A program made the position numbers and the translations under genes. Positions 8,659 to 16,991 of a stretch of DNA of 64,000 nucleotides are shown here, one piece after another. The notes below the pieces were generated by a model. It was not told where the DNA came from. It did not search any database and saw only the letters and a program-made list of their open reading frames with translations. This stretch comes from CAIQQQ01 sp040399685. Lineage in GTDB: Bacteria; Pseudomonadota; Alphaproteobacteria; Acetobacterales; Acetobacteraceae. Location of the stretch: positions 1 through 64,000 of the forward strand of contig JBBART010000002.1 in NCBI GenBank assembly GCA_040399685.1, in the 5' to 3' direction. Each line of letters opens with the position of its first letter. The stretch's first letter is position 1.

Positions 8659-9462
8659 TCAGGGAGTAACGACAGTTGGTGGTGGCGGCATAGGTGACTC
8701 TGGCGCTGACGCTGACGCGAAATCGCAATCGTGTGGCAGCGGAAAAAGGCCCTTTGGAACCTCCGATACACGACGGCCGATATCAGGCCAAAGCTGCAAC
8801 GCTTCTGCGCCCACACGGTCCAAATCGCGCAAGATTGCCCGCCGCGCCGGTTCCCCAACACCGACACGCCGCAGCCTGGCACACACCCCCATGACCGCAG
8901 CGCCTGTCATGGCGTTGATGGCCGAAGCCTGGACAGGCGTCAGGAATTCCGCAGCCTCGGGAATGAACCCTTTTGCGATCATTGGCACACCGGACAGCTT
9001 CCATTCCGCATAGGCCAGCACCGCTGCCGCTTGGTCCCGCACCGGAACCGCACAGCCAAGTGCCACGCGCTCCCGAAGCGCCTCCCGGCGGCTCAGTCGC
9101 TGCGCTATAGGGTGACGGCCATCAAATCCGATCCAAGGGTCTGGCAGTTCGAGTTGGGCTGCCAACGCGGCCATGCCGCCCAGCAACTGGAACAGTAATT
9201 GCCCTTCCCAGGACCGAAGGAAGTCGGCGACCAAATCCTCACGTCGAGATGGAACAGGGCGCCGCAACCGCCTCCACCACGCCCAGCGAACTCGACGCCG
9301 CGCACGCTCTCGAAGGGCCGCCCGTAGCGCCAAGACTTCCATCCATGACGGCGGACGGCCAAGCCGCTGCCGCAGCCAGCGGACCAGGAATTGATCGGCT
9401 GCATGCGGCGCCGGGATATCGGCGTCATCCGCAAAGGCAAGTTCAATCAGATCGGGCAGCAT
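8659..9462 (-). CDS. Hypothetical protein downstream of the relaxase
   Basis: A 267-aa protein of unknown family. It is Arg-rich around 44-70 (RAALRERARRRVRWAWWRRL), has a hydrophobic stretch near 90-102 and ends in a Pro-rich tail (PMPPPPTVVTP). A good GGAGG lies upstream of the ATG and the gene begins 16 nt after the relaxase stop, so the two are almost certainly one transcript. A role as relaxase accessory or plasmid-type maintenance protein fits the position, but no motif confirms it. Confidence 0.65.
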   Translation of the reverse strand: MLPDLIELAFADDADIPAPHAADQFLVRWLRQRLGRPPSWMEVLALRAALRERARRRVRWAWWRRLRRPVPSRREDLVADFLRSWEGQLLFQLLGGMAALAAQLELPDPWIGFDGRHPIAQRLSRREALRERVALGCAVPVRDQAAAVLAYAEWKLSGVPMIAKGFIPEAAEFLTPVQASAINAMTGAAVMGVCARLRRVGVGEPARRAILRDLDRVGAEALQLWPDIGRRVSEVPKGLFPLPHDCDFASASAPESPMPPPPTVVTP

Positions 9463-9477
9463 TATTGTGTCCTCCAG

Positions 9478-10881
9478 TCATCCAGGGCGGGGTGTTGGCG
9501 CGATGCCGGTGGAAGGGCCGGGCCGTAACCGGTCTAGTTCTTGGGCCAACCGGTCCCGCTCCGTGCCCAGACCGGCAGCGGCATCGGAGACGGCGACGAG
9601 CCGGGCTTCAGTCTGTCGCAATTCTGTCCGCAGCCGATCGGCCTCGATGCGCGCAAGTGCTGCCCGTCCGGCTGCGACGGCCTGCTCCTCTGCACGCGCC
9701 GCAACAGTCGCCTCGCGCGCCACCACCGCCGGTGCCATGCCGCGCAGCCCGTGCATCAGAGCGCCAAGCCACGCGCCCAGGCCACGGGCGCCACTTCGCG
9801 CCCTCTCCGCCTCCTCTCGCGCAGACTTAAGAATTCGCCGCGCCTCTTCCCGCGTATGCTCCACGAACCGGCGGCCCCGCGCTGCCAGAAATCGCGTCTG
9901 CCGATCCGCCTCGGCCCTTGCAGCTTCCGCCATATCAGCGGAAGCTTTTGCTCCCGCCGCTTGTTCCTGGGCCACCGTGATCGCCGCACGCGCACGCGCC
10001 GCCGCGACCTCGGCACGGGCCTGCAAGGATTCAGCGGCAATCCTTTGCATCTCAGCGGCGTCGGTAACCGTCGCGGCATCCTGCCGAGCCGCATCGGCTT
10101 CCGCCCGCGCCACGTCTGCAACCTGTAACGCCTCGGCGGCAGCGGCAACCCCAGCCTTCTCCGCATGCCATTCCGCCCGCGTCAGCCGCCGCCGCGCCGG
10201 TCCAATCCGAGCCAGCGCACACGGAATCCCAACCGACCGCCAGAACGAATCCTGCATCGCCCGCATCGCTCCGCGATATGCCTTGTCACCCGTTGCGTTG
10301 GCCGTCTTAGCGTCGGCACCATTGGCCGCTGCTTCGAGTTTCACCGCTTCCTTGGCGGCCGCGCCGGGATGAAGCCGCCGTGCGCGCATGTCGGCTTCGC
10401 CGGGGAGGATATAGGCGTGAAGGTGCGCGTGTTTCTCGTCGGTATGGCGAACGACGCACGCCAGGTCATCGCCCCAGGTTTCGCGCAACCAGGCAACGAC
10501 ACGACCTTCCCAGACCATAACCTCGGCCGCGACTGCTGGGTCAGCCCGAACATCGGCAACGGTGGCCGGGTGCGACGCCACCAGCGTCATCAGTGTCAGT
10601 TGGTCTTGACGGATCTTCCGGGTTTTTCCACCCGCGATGGTCGCCATTGCCTCAGCGGTCCGGCTGTCATGCGCAATCCGCATGTCGGCCAGCGACGAAC
10701 CGAAGACCAGTTCAGGCAAACAAGGGTCAGCAACATGCGGACACGACTCCGGGCGCCTCTCCGCTTCCGAGAGAACGTAATCGACCGACCGGCCCCGCGC
10801 GTCGGCTTTGCGCGCGTAACCCTCGATGTGCACGAATTGATATCCACGTCCTTCCATCGAAAATTGTTCTGATGGAGACAT
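9478..10881 (-). CDS. Mob/Pre (MobV-like) relaxase
   Basis: About 467 aa. HTDEKHAHLH, some 145 residues from the start, matches the HxDEx..HxH metal-binding motif of plasmid recombination/mobilisation (Mob_Pre) relaxases, which nick oriT and stay bound to the 5' end. After about residue 240 the protein is a long Ala/Arg/Glu coiled coil, as in many MobV proteins. The start is uncertain: ATGs at 10881 and 10857 both lack a clear Shine-Dalgarno site, and the longest frame begins with TTG at 10896. It heads a two-gene unit and has a palindrome about 50 bp upstream that could be its oriT. It marks the region as mobilisable. Confidence 0.8.
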   Translation of the reverse strand: MSPSEQFSMEGRGYQFVHIEGYARKADARGRSVDYVLSEAERRPESCPHVADPCLPELVFGSSLADMRIAHDSRTAEAMATIAGGKTRKIRQDQLTLMTLVASHPATVADVRADPAVAAEVMVWEGRVVAWLRETWGDDLACVVRHTDEKHAHLHAYILPGEADMRARRLHPGAAAKEAVKLEAAANGADAKTANATGDKAYRGAMRAMQDSFWRSVGIPCALARIGPARRRLTRAEWHAEKAGVAAAAEALQVADVARAEADAARQDAATVTDAAEMQRIAAESLQARAEVAAARARAAITVAQEQAAGAKASADMAEAARAEADRQTRFLAARGRRFVEHTREEARRILKSAREEAERARSGARGLGAWLGALMHGLRGMAPAVVAREATVAARAEEQAVAAGRAALARIEADRLRTELRQTEARLVAVSDAAAGLGTERDRLAQELDRLRPGPSTGIAPTPRPG

Positions 10882-10928
10882 GCAAGGCACAAGCAAGTCA
10901 GCGAGAAGGAAGGCGCTTCGCGTAGTGA

Positions 10929-10956
10929 CCGACTACCACTTGCAAGCAAGTGTCGG
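10929..10956. other. Candidate oriT palindrome
   Basis: CACTTGC-AA-GCAAGTG (10937-10952) is a perfect 7-bp palindrome, flanked by CCGA and TCGG that extend the dyad with a small bulge. It lies about 50 bp upstream of the relaxase start, where oriT usually sits for this relaxase class. No known nic sequence was recognised, so the call rests on position and structure. Confidence 0.4.
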
Positions 10957-11131
10957 CTCTCCGAGGGCCGGGCGTTGCCACGGAACCGGCTAGAAGCGGC
11001 TCAGACAGGTAAGCGACACTCTTGGGGTATCTTACTCCGCGCGCCTTCCGACGCCTCGCTTGGTATCCGCGTGGGCGCGCTCACCATGTCGTCGGGTGGC
11101 CAAACGTCTGACCCAGCATGAGAAGCAATGC

Positions 11132-11253
11132 CATCGCCGGGAATGAAGGGGAAGGTCCGGTGCTCGCAATCCTCGCCATGCTCCCGGCCAAGAGGCCGCT
11201 GCGCGTGGCTCCGGGTTGCTCCGCGTCTCCGATCCCCTTCATTCCCGGCGATG
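11132..11253. repeat. 21-bp perfect inverted repeat with 80-nt spacer
   Basis: Arms at 11132-11152 and 11233-11253 are exact reverse complements and the right arm is followed within two bases by TTTTTT. The spacer is GC-rich and can form further small hairpins (GGCC..GGCC). It could be a large terminator-like RNA structure, a repeat-element copy or a replication-related site. The T-run favours termination of plus-strand transcription. Confidence 0.5.
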
Positions 11254-11276
11254 CCTTTTTTATGGTGTCGGGACGA

Positions 11277-11360
11277 GGGGCGTCCTTTCGAGTCGCCCGC
11301 TGCCAGCGGGTCGAACAAGGGGCATTCCTTCGATTCGCCTACTGCCAGCGAGCAAAACAA
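11277..11360. repeat. Two tandem 42-bp repeats
   Basis: Units at 11277-11318 and 11319-11360 match at 32 of 42 positions by eye, with the core CTGCCAGCG in both. A period of 42 keeps a reading frame, and on the minus strand the two units would encode related peptides (LAVGESK and LAAGDSK). That could be a decayed coding repeat or iteron-like sites next to the island end. Confidence 0.5.
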
Positions 11361-11534
11361 GAATGCATCAGCGGGTCAGACGATGGTTAAACCAATTCTG
11401 GTTGCACCATGGTTGCAGGATAAAGCATAAAAGTGTGGACAAGACGGGAACGGCGCCGAAACCCCAACCCGTTGGGGAATATGCGTTCTTCCAAAAAACG
11501 CTAATGTTGACAAGGCTTTAATCAACAAATTTGC

Positions 11535-11609
11535 TGGTGCCGGGTGCAGGATTTGAACCCGCGACCTTCGGTTTACAAAACCGCTGCACTACCACTGTGC
11601 TAACCCGGC
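11535..11609 (-). tRNA. tRNA-Thr(UGU)
   Basis: The minus strand folds into a cloverleaf: acceptor GCCGGGT/ACCCGGC, D arm GCAC..GTGC, anticodon loop TTTGTAA (anticodon TGT), T arm GCGGG-TTCAAAT-CCTGC, and an encoded CCA (11535-11537). Its 3' end faces the accessory region, the usual arrangement for an island inserted in a tRNA 3' end. Confidence 0.95.
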
Positions 11610-11680
11610 GCCGGGTACATCCTTTCCACGATGACAGGCAGCGATGTCAACGTGGTTTTATGATAACAACACCTTCAAGC

Positions 11681-13435
11681 TTACAGGATAGGCGCCAAAG
11701 AGCCCAGCATTCGGACTTGACCTTTGCCCGCACGCTTGACGGCATACAACTCCGCGTCGGCCTGCTGGATCACTAGATCGACCTCGGCGCTGATGGATCC
11801 TTCGCCCTGCCGGCCATCCAGATGCTCGGGCCAGCACGCCCCACCCAGGCTGCAGCCGATGCTGACCATTTGGCCATTGATGCTGTATGGCGCTGTAATC
11901 AGTTCCTGGGCACGGCGGGCGACGGCCAGGGCGGCGGTGTCGGCGCTACCCGCTGGCGCCGGCAAGGCGAGGACGAATTCATCGCCGCCCACGCGCGCCA
12001 CCACATCCTCAGCCCGCATCGCCTGCTTCAGGCGCTGTGCCACATGGCAGAGCAGCGTGTCGCCCATGGCATGGCCCATGCTGTCGTTGATGGCCTTGAA
12101 GCCGTCCAGGTCAGCCACGAACAGCATCAGGCTGGTCTGACGTTCCTGCGCCAGGGCCACCGCGGCCTCCAGCTTGACCCGCAGACCATGGCGGTTCAAC
12201 AGCCCGGTCAGCGGGTCGCGCAAGGCAAGTGCCTCCATTTCGTCCAGCGCCATCTGTTTTCGCGTGAGCGTGGCGACCAGCGCTCTCAGCGACGCGGAGA
12301 GGCTTTCAATTTCGGCCGGTCCCTGGATTCGCGGTATCTCCACGTCATCGCCCTGTCGCAGTCGCTCGGCCGCGATGGCGATGCGGCCCAATGGCGCTGT
12401 CACCATGCCGCCGATCAACCAGCCAGCAGCGGCGAACACCAACGCAACACCGAAGCCTGCCACCCAGATGGTGTCGCGCAGGGCGGTGGCCGGAGCGAAC
12501 GCCACGCTCTGCGCCTGGCGCACCAGCACGCTCCACCGCATGGTCTGCGAGCCCGGCCCGGGAGCTGGACCGTCGCCTGATGCAAATGCGGCGCCAATCA
12601 AAAATGCGTCCGACATGCGGCCCACCATGGGCGGCCAGTCCTCGACCGACCAGCCATAGAAGCCCGCCCGCGCGCGTGCGGCGGCGGCCACCGGCAACGT
12701 CAGTCCCACGGTGCCTTGCGGCCCAAGCGTCACGATATCCTGCGGATTCAACAGGAACGTCTCGCGGCGGGTGACGCCGTCGCTGTCTGGTGTGATGACG
12801 GAGCGCTCGATCGAACGCACCCAGTTCCAGGCCAATTGCGCCGCCACAACGCCCACCACCGTACCATCCAGATCCCGGATCGGCTGGGTGAGGTCCATGA
12901 CCCGCATGGCCTCCCGCTGCCCGTGCAACGCTCCTACGCCAGGGCCGCGCATGCCTTCGCCCACCACCGCGCGGGTGTTGATGTCGGTGCCGATGCTGCT
13001 TGCGTCCGTGGCCGCCAGCACGTGCCCGGCGGGATTTGCCACCGCGATCCAAGTATAGGCAGGAAAACTGTTCTTCAGCCCATCGAGCAGCGCCTGTGAG
13101 CGATCCCACGCCGGAACCGCAGCCGATGCCCCGCCCAGAAGGGCTGAATGGGCGGCGAAGGCCGGCAGGTCGCGCACGGCATCGATGTTGGCCAGCAAGT
13201 TCAATTCCCGCGCCCGCGACGCCATTTCCGTGGTCAGGCGGTCCGCCAGACGCTGCGAATCGATGGCCAGGGACTGGCCGATGCGGCCGCGCGCCTGGAT
13301 CTCGGACACGCGCCCGATCAGTCCGCCAAGCACGCCCGCCACGACGAACACAAGCAACGCAAGCCCAACGCCAATCCGTTCGCGCAGGCTGCGGCGGATG
13401 AACCAGCGGAATGGATTTGCCGTCATAGCCGTCAT
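11681..13435 (-). CDS. Membrane-bound diguanylate cyclase with periplasmic sensor
   Basis: A 584-aa protein that makes cyclic di-GMP from two GTP. Order: a transmembrane helix (about 20-42), a periplasmic Cache-like sensor (about 45-320), a second transmembrane helix (about 323-345), a HAMP-like linker, then GGDEF (catalytic GGDEF at 483-487, DLDGF metal/substrate motif at 442-446). RAED at 474-477 fits the RxxD inhibitory product-binding site, so feedback inhibition is likely. The ATG at 13435 has GGAGG seven bases upstream. The gene is divergent from htrA with 150 bp between. The ligand cannot be read from the sequence. Confidence 0.9.
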   Translation of the reverse strand: MTAMTANPFRWFIRRSLRERIGVGLALLVFVVAGVLGGLIGRVSEIQARGRIGQSLAIDSQRLADRLTTEMASRARELNLLANIDAVRDLPAFAAHSALLGGASAAVPAWDRSQALLDGLKNSFPAYTWIAVANPAGHVLAATDASSIGTDINTRAVVGEGMRGPGVGALHGQREAMRVMDLTQPIRDLDGTVVGVVAAQLAWNWVRSIERSVITPDSDGVTRRETFLLNPQDIVTLGPQGTVGLTLPVAAAARARAGFYGWSVEDWPPMVGRMSDAFLIGAAFASGDGPAPGPGSQTMRWSVLVRQAQSVAFAPATALRDTIWVAGFGVALVFAAAGWLIGGMVTAPLGRIAIAAERLRQGDDVEIPRIQGPAEIESLSASLRALVATLTRKQMALDEMEALALRDPLTGLLNRHGLRVKLEAAVALAQERQTSLMLFVADLDGFKAINDSMGHAMGDTLLCHVAQRLKQAMRAEDVVARVGGDEFVLALPAPAGSADTAALAVARRAQELITAPYSINGQMVSIGCSLGGACWPEHLDGRQGEGSISAEVDLVIQQADAELYAVKRAGKGQVRMLGSLAPIL

Positions 13436-13585
13436 GGCATCGCCTCCGCTGTTTTTCGGCGATGGAAGATAACGCCGCTTTCATTGCCACGACATCCGTG
13501 TGTGCGGAGTGAAGCTGCATTGTCTAACTGTCGCGACATTCCGAGGTGTCGCATCTTTTTGTCTATATGCAATGGAGAATTCCCA

Positions 13586-15130
13586 ATGACAAATCTCGTG
13601 CGGTCAATTGCAGTGTCTCGCCGACGGGCGCGCCACCCGTTCATTGGTGGCGCAATGGCTGCGATCTTGATGGCCAGCACAGCGCTGACGGCATTGGCGC
13701 CGGTCCCTGCGCATGCTGCTGAGACGCCCGTGACCGCCAGCGCGCGTCTTCCCGATTTTGCCGACCTCGTGGCGCGCGTGAAGCCAGCTGTTGTCTCCAT
13801 CACCGCAAAGATGCCGGCCCAGACCGCGTCTGATGAGGAGGATGTGCCGATGCCGTTCGGCCGCGGCGGCCCGCAGCAACGCCGTCCGGGTGGTGGCCAC
13901 AGCAGCATGATGGAGGCGCGGGGCTCCGGATTTCTGATCGATGCGGATGGCACGGTGGTGACCAACAACCATGTGATCCGCCAAGCGAAGTCGATCAGCG
14001 TGACGATGTCTGACGGCACCGAATTGCCGGCCAAGCTGATCGGAACCGATCCGCGCACAGACATCGCGGTGCTCAAGATCACCACCAGCCAGAAACTGCC
14101 GTTCATTTCCCTGGGCGACAGCGCGGCCGTGCGCCCCGGCGAATGGGTGGTGGCGATGGGGAACCCGTTTGGTCTCGGTGGCACGGTCACGGCCGGCATC
14201 GTCTCGGCGTTGGGCCGCGATATCGGGTCTGGCCCGTATGACGACTACATCCAGATCGACGCCCCCATCAACCAGGGCAATTCCGGCGGCCCGTTGTTCA
14301 CCCAGGATGGTCGGGTGATCGGCATCAACACCGCCATCCTGTCACCAACCGGGGGCAGCGTCGGCATTGGCTTTGCCATTCCGGCTGTCATTGTGCGCCA
14401 GGTGGTGGCGCAGCTTCAGAACGGTGGCCACGTGACGCGAGGCTATCTGGGCGTTGAGTCGCAGGCTGTGACACCGGCGATGGCCGCCGCCCTGCATTTG
14501 CCGCGTGGCGCATCCGGTGAGCCGGGCGGGGCGCTGGTGGCCAGCGTTGCACCTGCCTCGCCAGCCGCGCGGGCGGGGCTGGAGCCGGGTGACGTGATCG
14601 TGGCGCTTTCCGGCAATCCGGTGAAACTGCCGCGCGACCTTGCGCTGGCGGTGGCCGCCGCGAAGCCGGGTGATGAGGCAACGCTGAAGATCGTACGCGG
14701 CGGCTCCGAGCGGGACGTGTCGGTCAAGCTGGCGGTTTTGAAGGCCGATCCGGGCACCATTGCAAAGACGCCGGCGCAGGGCGGCCTCGGACTTGCGCTG
14801 GTTCCCCTGACGCCAGAACTGCGCGCGGAACTGAGCGTGCCCAGCGGCGTCAAGGGCGCTGTGGTGGCGAATGTGGTCCCTGGTTCGGTTGCCGAAGCAT
14901 CAGGCTTGCATCAGGGCGATCTGATTGTGGGCGTGGGCGCGAAGGCGATCACGTCAGCGCAGGAAGCAGCCCGGACGATCACTTCGACCTTGGCAAATAA
15001 GGAAGATGGCGGCAACGCGGCGCTGGCACTGCGTATTCTGCGTGATGGCAGGACGGCGTTCGTCGCTGTCGACATCAGCGGTGTGAGCCGGGCAGCTGAA
15101 CCTGCGGATGCGGACAGCGACGCGGGCTGA
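13586..15130 (+). CDS. Periplasmic serine protease HtrA/DegP family (Do-like)
   Basis: A 514-aa secreted protease and chaperone for misfolded envelope proteins. The signal peptide covers about 1-45 and ends PAHAAE. The trypsin-like domain has His129 (TNNHVI), Asp159 (RTDIAV) and Ser233 (GNSGGP), and two PDZ domains follow (about 290-380 and 405-500). Length and layout match DegP/MucD. The start is the ATG with GGAG seven bases before it; a longer upstream frame antisense to the cyclase gene was discarded. A stable hairpin follows the stop. Confidence 0.93.
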   Translation: MTNLVRSIAVSRRRARHPFIGGAMAAILMASTALTALAPVPAHAAETPVTASARLPDFADLVARVKPAVVSITAKMPAQTASDEEDVPMPFGRGGPQQRRPGGGHSSMMEARGSGFLIDADGTVVTNNHVIRQAKSISVTMSDGTELPAKLIGTDPRTDIAVLKITTSQKLPFISLGDSAAVRPGEWVVAMGNPFGLGGTVTAGIVSALGRDIGSGPYDDYIQIDAPINQGNSGGPLFTQDGRVIGINTAILSPTGGSVGIGFAIPAVIVRQVVAQLQNGGHVTRGYLGVESQAVTPAMAAALHLPRGASGEPGGALVASVAPASPAARAGLEPGDVIVALSGNPVKLPRDLALAVAAAKPGDEATLKIVRGGSERDVSVKLAVLKADPGTIAKTPAQGGLGLALVPLTPELRAELSVPSGVKGAVVANVVPGSVAEASGLHQGDLIVGVGAKAITSAQEAARTITSTLANKEDGGNAALALRILRDGRTAFVAVDISGVSRAAEPADADSDAG

Positions 15131-15146
15131 GTCGACAAGGCGGTGG

Positions 15147-15171
15147 CGGGAGGGCGCGACGCGCCCTCCCG
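15147..15171. terminator. Bidirectional hairpin terminator
   Basis: A 12-bp perfect GC-rich stem (arms 15147-15158 and 15160-15171) lies between htrA and the convergent small gene. There is no T-run, so termination may be weak or Rho-assisted. Confidence 0.55.
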
Positions 15172-15177
15172 GTCATG

Positions 15178-15468
15178 TCATGCATGGCCAGCCACGGTGG
15201 AGAGCGGGTGAATGTTGTCGCCAACCCGCACGATGGCCGCGAGCAGCCGAAGCGCGTCTGGCCCGCCCCGATCGTTCAGGCCGCCGGATTCTATTTCAAA
15301 AGCGAGAAGTTCGGCCTGGGAGGCGATCGTCTCGGCGGCCAAATTCAAGGCCTCCCGTGTGACGGCGAGTTGCAGGTCGTCAGACATAACATTCCAGTCT
15401 GGAAGCATCGGGGTCGTCCCGTTGAGGCCGTTCTGGCGGTGGACGTCGCGGAGTTTGCGCGCGATCAT
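15178..15468 (-). CDS. Small conserved-looking hypothetical protein
   Basis: A 96-aa protein, predicted mostly helical (EALNLAAETIASQAELLAFEI, then DALRLLAAIVRVGDNI), with no motif I can name. It sits between two hairpin terminators, downstream of and co-directional with rlmB, so it is probably transcribed alone. An internal ATG at 15387 would give a 69-aa form. Codon use is like its neighbours, which supports a real gene. Confidence 0.55.
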   Translation of the reverse strand: MIARKLRDVHRQNGLNGTTPMLPDWNVMSDDLQLAVTREALNLAAETIASQAELLAFEIESGGLNDRGGPDALRLLAAIVRVGDNIHPLSTVAGHA

Positions 15469-15495
15469 GCAACGCTTGTGACAGAAAAAGCTTAA

Positions 15496-15533
15496 CGCAA
15501 CGTTGACGGGGACGTGATCCCGTCAACGTTGCG
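15496..15533 (-). terminator. Rho-independent terminator of rlmB
   Basis: A perfect 15-bp stem (15496-15510 with 15519-15533) and 8-nt loop lies directly after the rlmB stop. Read on the minus strand it is followed by TTAAGCTTTTT, a reasonable U-tract. Confidence 0.8.
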
Positions 15534-15543
15534 CCTGTCGTGA

Positions 15544-16686
15544 TCAGACTTTGCGGGACAGTTCGTAGAGCGCCACGGTGCCGGCGGCCGACACGTTCAG
15601 GCTGTCGATCGCTGAGCCGAGGCCCCCGATCATTGGAATGCCGCCCAGTTCGTCGCAGGTTTCGCGGGTCAGGCGACGCATGCCTTCGCCTTCGCTGCCG
15701 AGCACGAGCGCCACGCGACGCCCGGCCAAGGCTGGGCCGGACAGCGGCGCACCGGCGGCATCAAGCCCCACAACCCAGCAACCGGCAGCCTTCAGCGCCA
15801 CCAGCGTGCGGGCGATGTTGACGGCGCGCAGCAACGGGATTTTCTCCAGCGCGCCAGACGCGGCCTTGGCCAACGCACCGCTTTCGTCCGGGGCGTTGCG
15901 GTCCTGGGTGATGACGCAGGCAGCGCCGAACACCGCGGCCGAGCGCAGGATGGCACCCACGTTGCGCGGGTCGCTCACCTGGTCGAGCACCAGAACCGTG
16001 CCGGGACGCTCCAGCGCCTGCACCAGCGAGGGCGACCCGAGCGGATCGGCGAGCAGGGCCGCACCCTGGTGGACCACGTTCTGGCCCAGCAGCAGATCGA
16101 GTCGCGCCCGTTCGGTGATCTCGGACGGAATCGGCCATGGCTTCGGGTAGGATTCAGCGAGAGCTGCTTCGGCTTCCGCGGTCAGCAGCAGGCGGCGCAG
16201 GCGGCGCTGCGGATTCTGCAAGGCGGCGCCAATGGCGTGAATGCCGTAGAGCCAGATCGTGCCGCGCGGCGCGTCAATGTCGTGGCGCTGCACAGGTGCG
16301 CGGGGCTGGCGGTCGCCCTGCGGCGGACGGCGCTTTGGCTGCGGCCGCTCTTCGCGGAAGGCGGCCTCGCGGATGGGGGCTTCGCGTTCCGGGGTGCGGC
16401 CACGGGGGGCTGCCACCGGCTCAGGCCGCCCGAAGGCGCCCTTCGTCGACACGGTCAGCATCGGCCGCTCGGACGTGCGGGCCGGTGCCCGGCTTGGCTC
16501 ACGGCTGGGCGCTGGCGCCCGTTCCGGGGCTGCTGCCGCTGCATCCGGGCGTTTTTCGCCACGCGGACGCATCGGCGCCTTGTCTGTCGGGTTGCGGGGA
16601 GTAGATGGGCGAGGGCCGCCGGCGCGATAGGGCTTTGCGCCGCTGCCGCTGCGGCCGCCGGGACGGGTGGAGCTAGGAGGTTTCAT
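15544..16686 (-). CDS. rlmB: 23S rRNA guanosine-2'-O-methyltransferase (RlmB, SpoU family)
   Basis: A 380-aa SAM-dependent enzyme that 2'-O-methylates G2251 of 23S rRNA. The knotted SPOUT domain shows motif 1 (DPRNVGAILRSA), motif 2 (VLGSEGEGM) and motif 3 (SLNVSAAGTVALYE), preceded by the substrate-binding domain beginning near GTIWLYGIHAI. The first 130 or so residues are a disordered Pro/Arg-rich extension not found in E. coli RlmB (about 243 aa) and probably an RNA-binding tail. It is divergent from tRNA-Tyr. Confidence 0.9.
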   Translation of the reverse strand: MKPPSSTRPGGRSGSGAKPYRAGGPRPSTPRNPTDKAPMRPRGEKRPDAAAAAPERAPAPSREPSRAPARTSERPMLTVSTKGAFGRPEPVAAPRGRTPEREAPIREAAFREERPQPKRRPPQGDRQPRAPVQRHDIDAPRGTIWLYGIHAIGAALQNPQRRLRRLLLTAEAEAALAESYPKPWPIPSEITERARLDLLLGQNVVHQGAALLADPLGSPSLVQALERPGTVLVLDQVSDPRNVGAILRSAAVFGAACVITQDRNAPDESGALAKAASGALEKIPLLRAVNIARTLVALKAAGCWVVGLDAAGAPLSGPALAGRRVALVLGSEGEGMRRLTRETCDELGGIPMIGGLGSAIDSLNVSAAGTVALYELSRKV

Positions 16687-16779
16687 GACGCCATCTTATA
16701 CAAGATTGCGCCATTGCGACAAATATCGTGCTGCTTCGTTGACAGGGGTGCCCTGATGGGGATAGTTCGGCGCCTCCCT

Positions 16780-16865
16780 GGAAGGGTGCCCGAGTGGCTA
16801 AAGGGGGCGGACTGTAAATCCGCTGATGTACGTCTACGTTGGTTCGAATCCAACCCCTTCCACCA
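16780..16865 (+). tRNA. tRNA-Tyr(GUA)
   Basis: A class II tRNA with a long variable arm: acceptor GGAAGGG/CCCTTCC, anticodon loop CTGTAAA (anticodon GTA), T arm GTTGG-TTCGAAT-CCAAC, CCA encoded at 16863-16865. Confidence 0.95.
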
Positions 16866-16991
16866 ACTCCCCCGATCGAGAGCCGACAGAAGGCGCGCCA
16901 CACGGCGTTTTGAGCGTTGTTCAACAACGTTTCGCATGCGAGCATTTCCCGGAACGCGCTGCATCAGACGGCGCGCATGCTGGAGGAAATC

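Larger units (their letters stand above)
10882..11534. other. Repeat-rich non-coding DNA between relaxase and tRNA-Thr
   Basis: About 650 bp with no gene I can support. It holds a candidate oriT palindrome, a 21-bp inverted repeat, a tandem 42-bp repeat, and a short hairpin (CCCCAAC/GTTGGGG, 11462-11477). An integrase gene would be expected next to a tRNA attachment site, but none is present. Open frames here (for example minus strand 11360-11001) are built from the repeats. Confidence 0.5.

Noticed and set aside
11001..11360. A 119-codon minus-strand frame next to tRNA-Thr
   Set aside because: Built from the 42-bp repeats and one arm of the 21-bp inverted repeat; no start signal and no recognisable protein.
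1..11534. A second copy of the tRNA-Thr 3' end (attachment-site repeat) within the island
   Set aside because: Reading the region by eye I found no matching repeat, so the other island end is probably beyond position 1.
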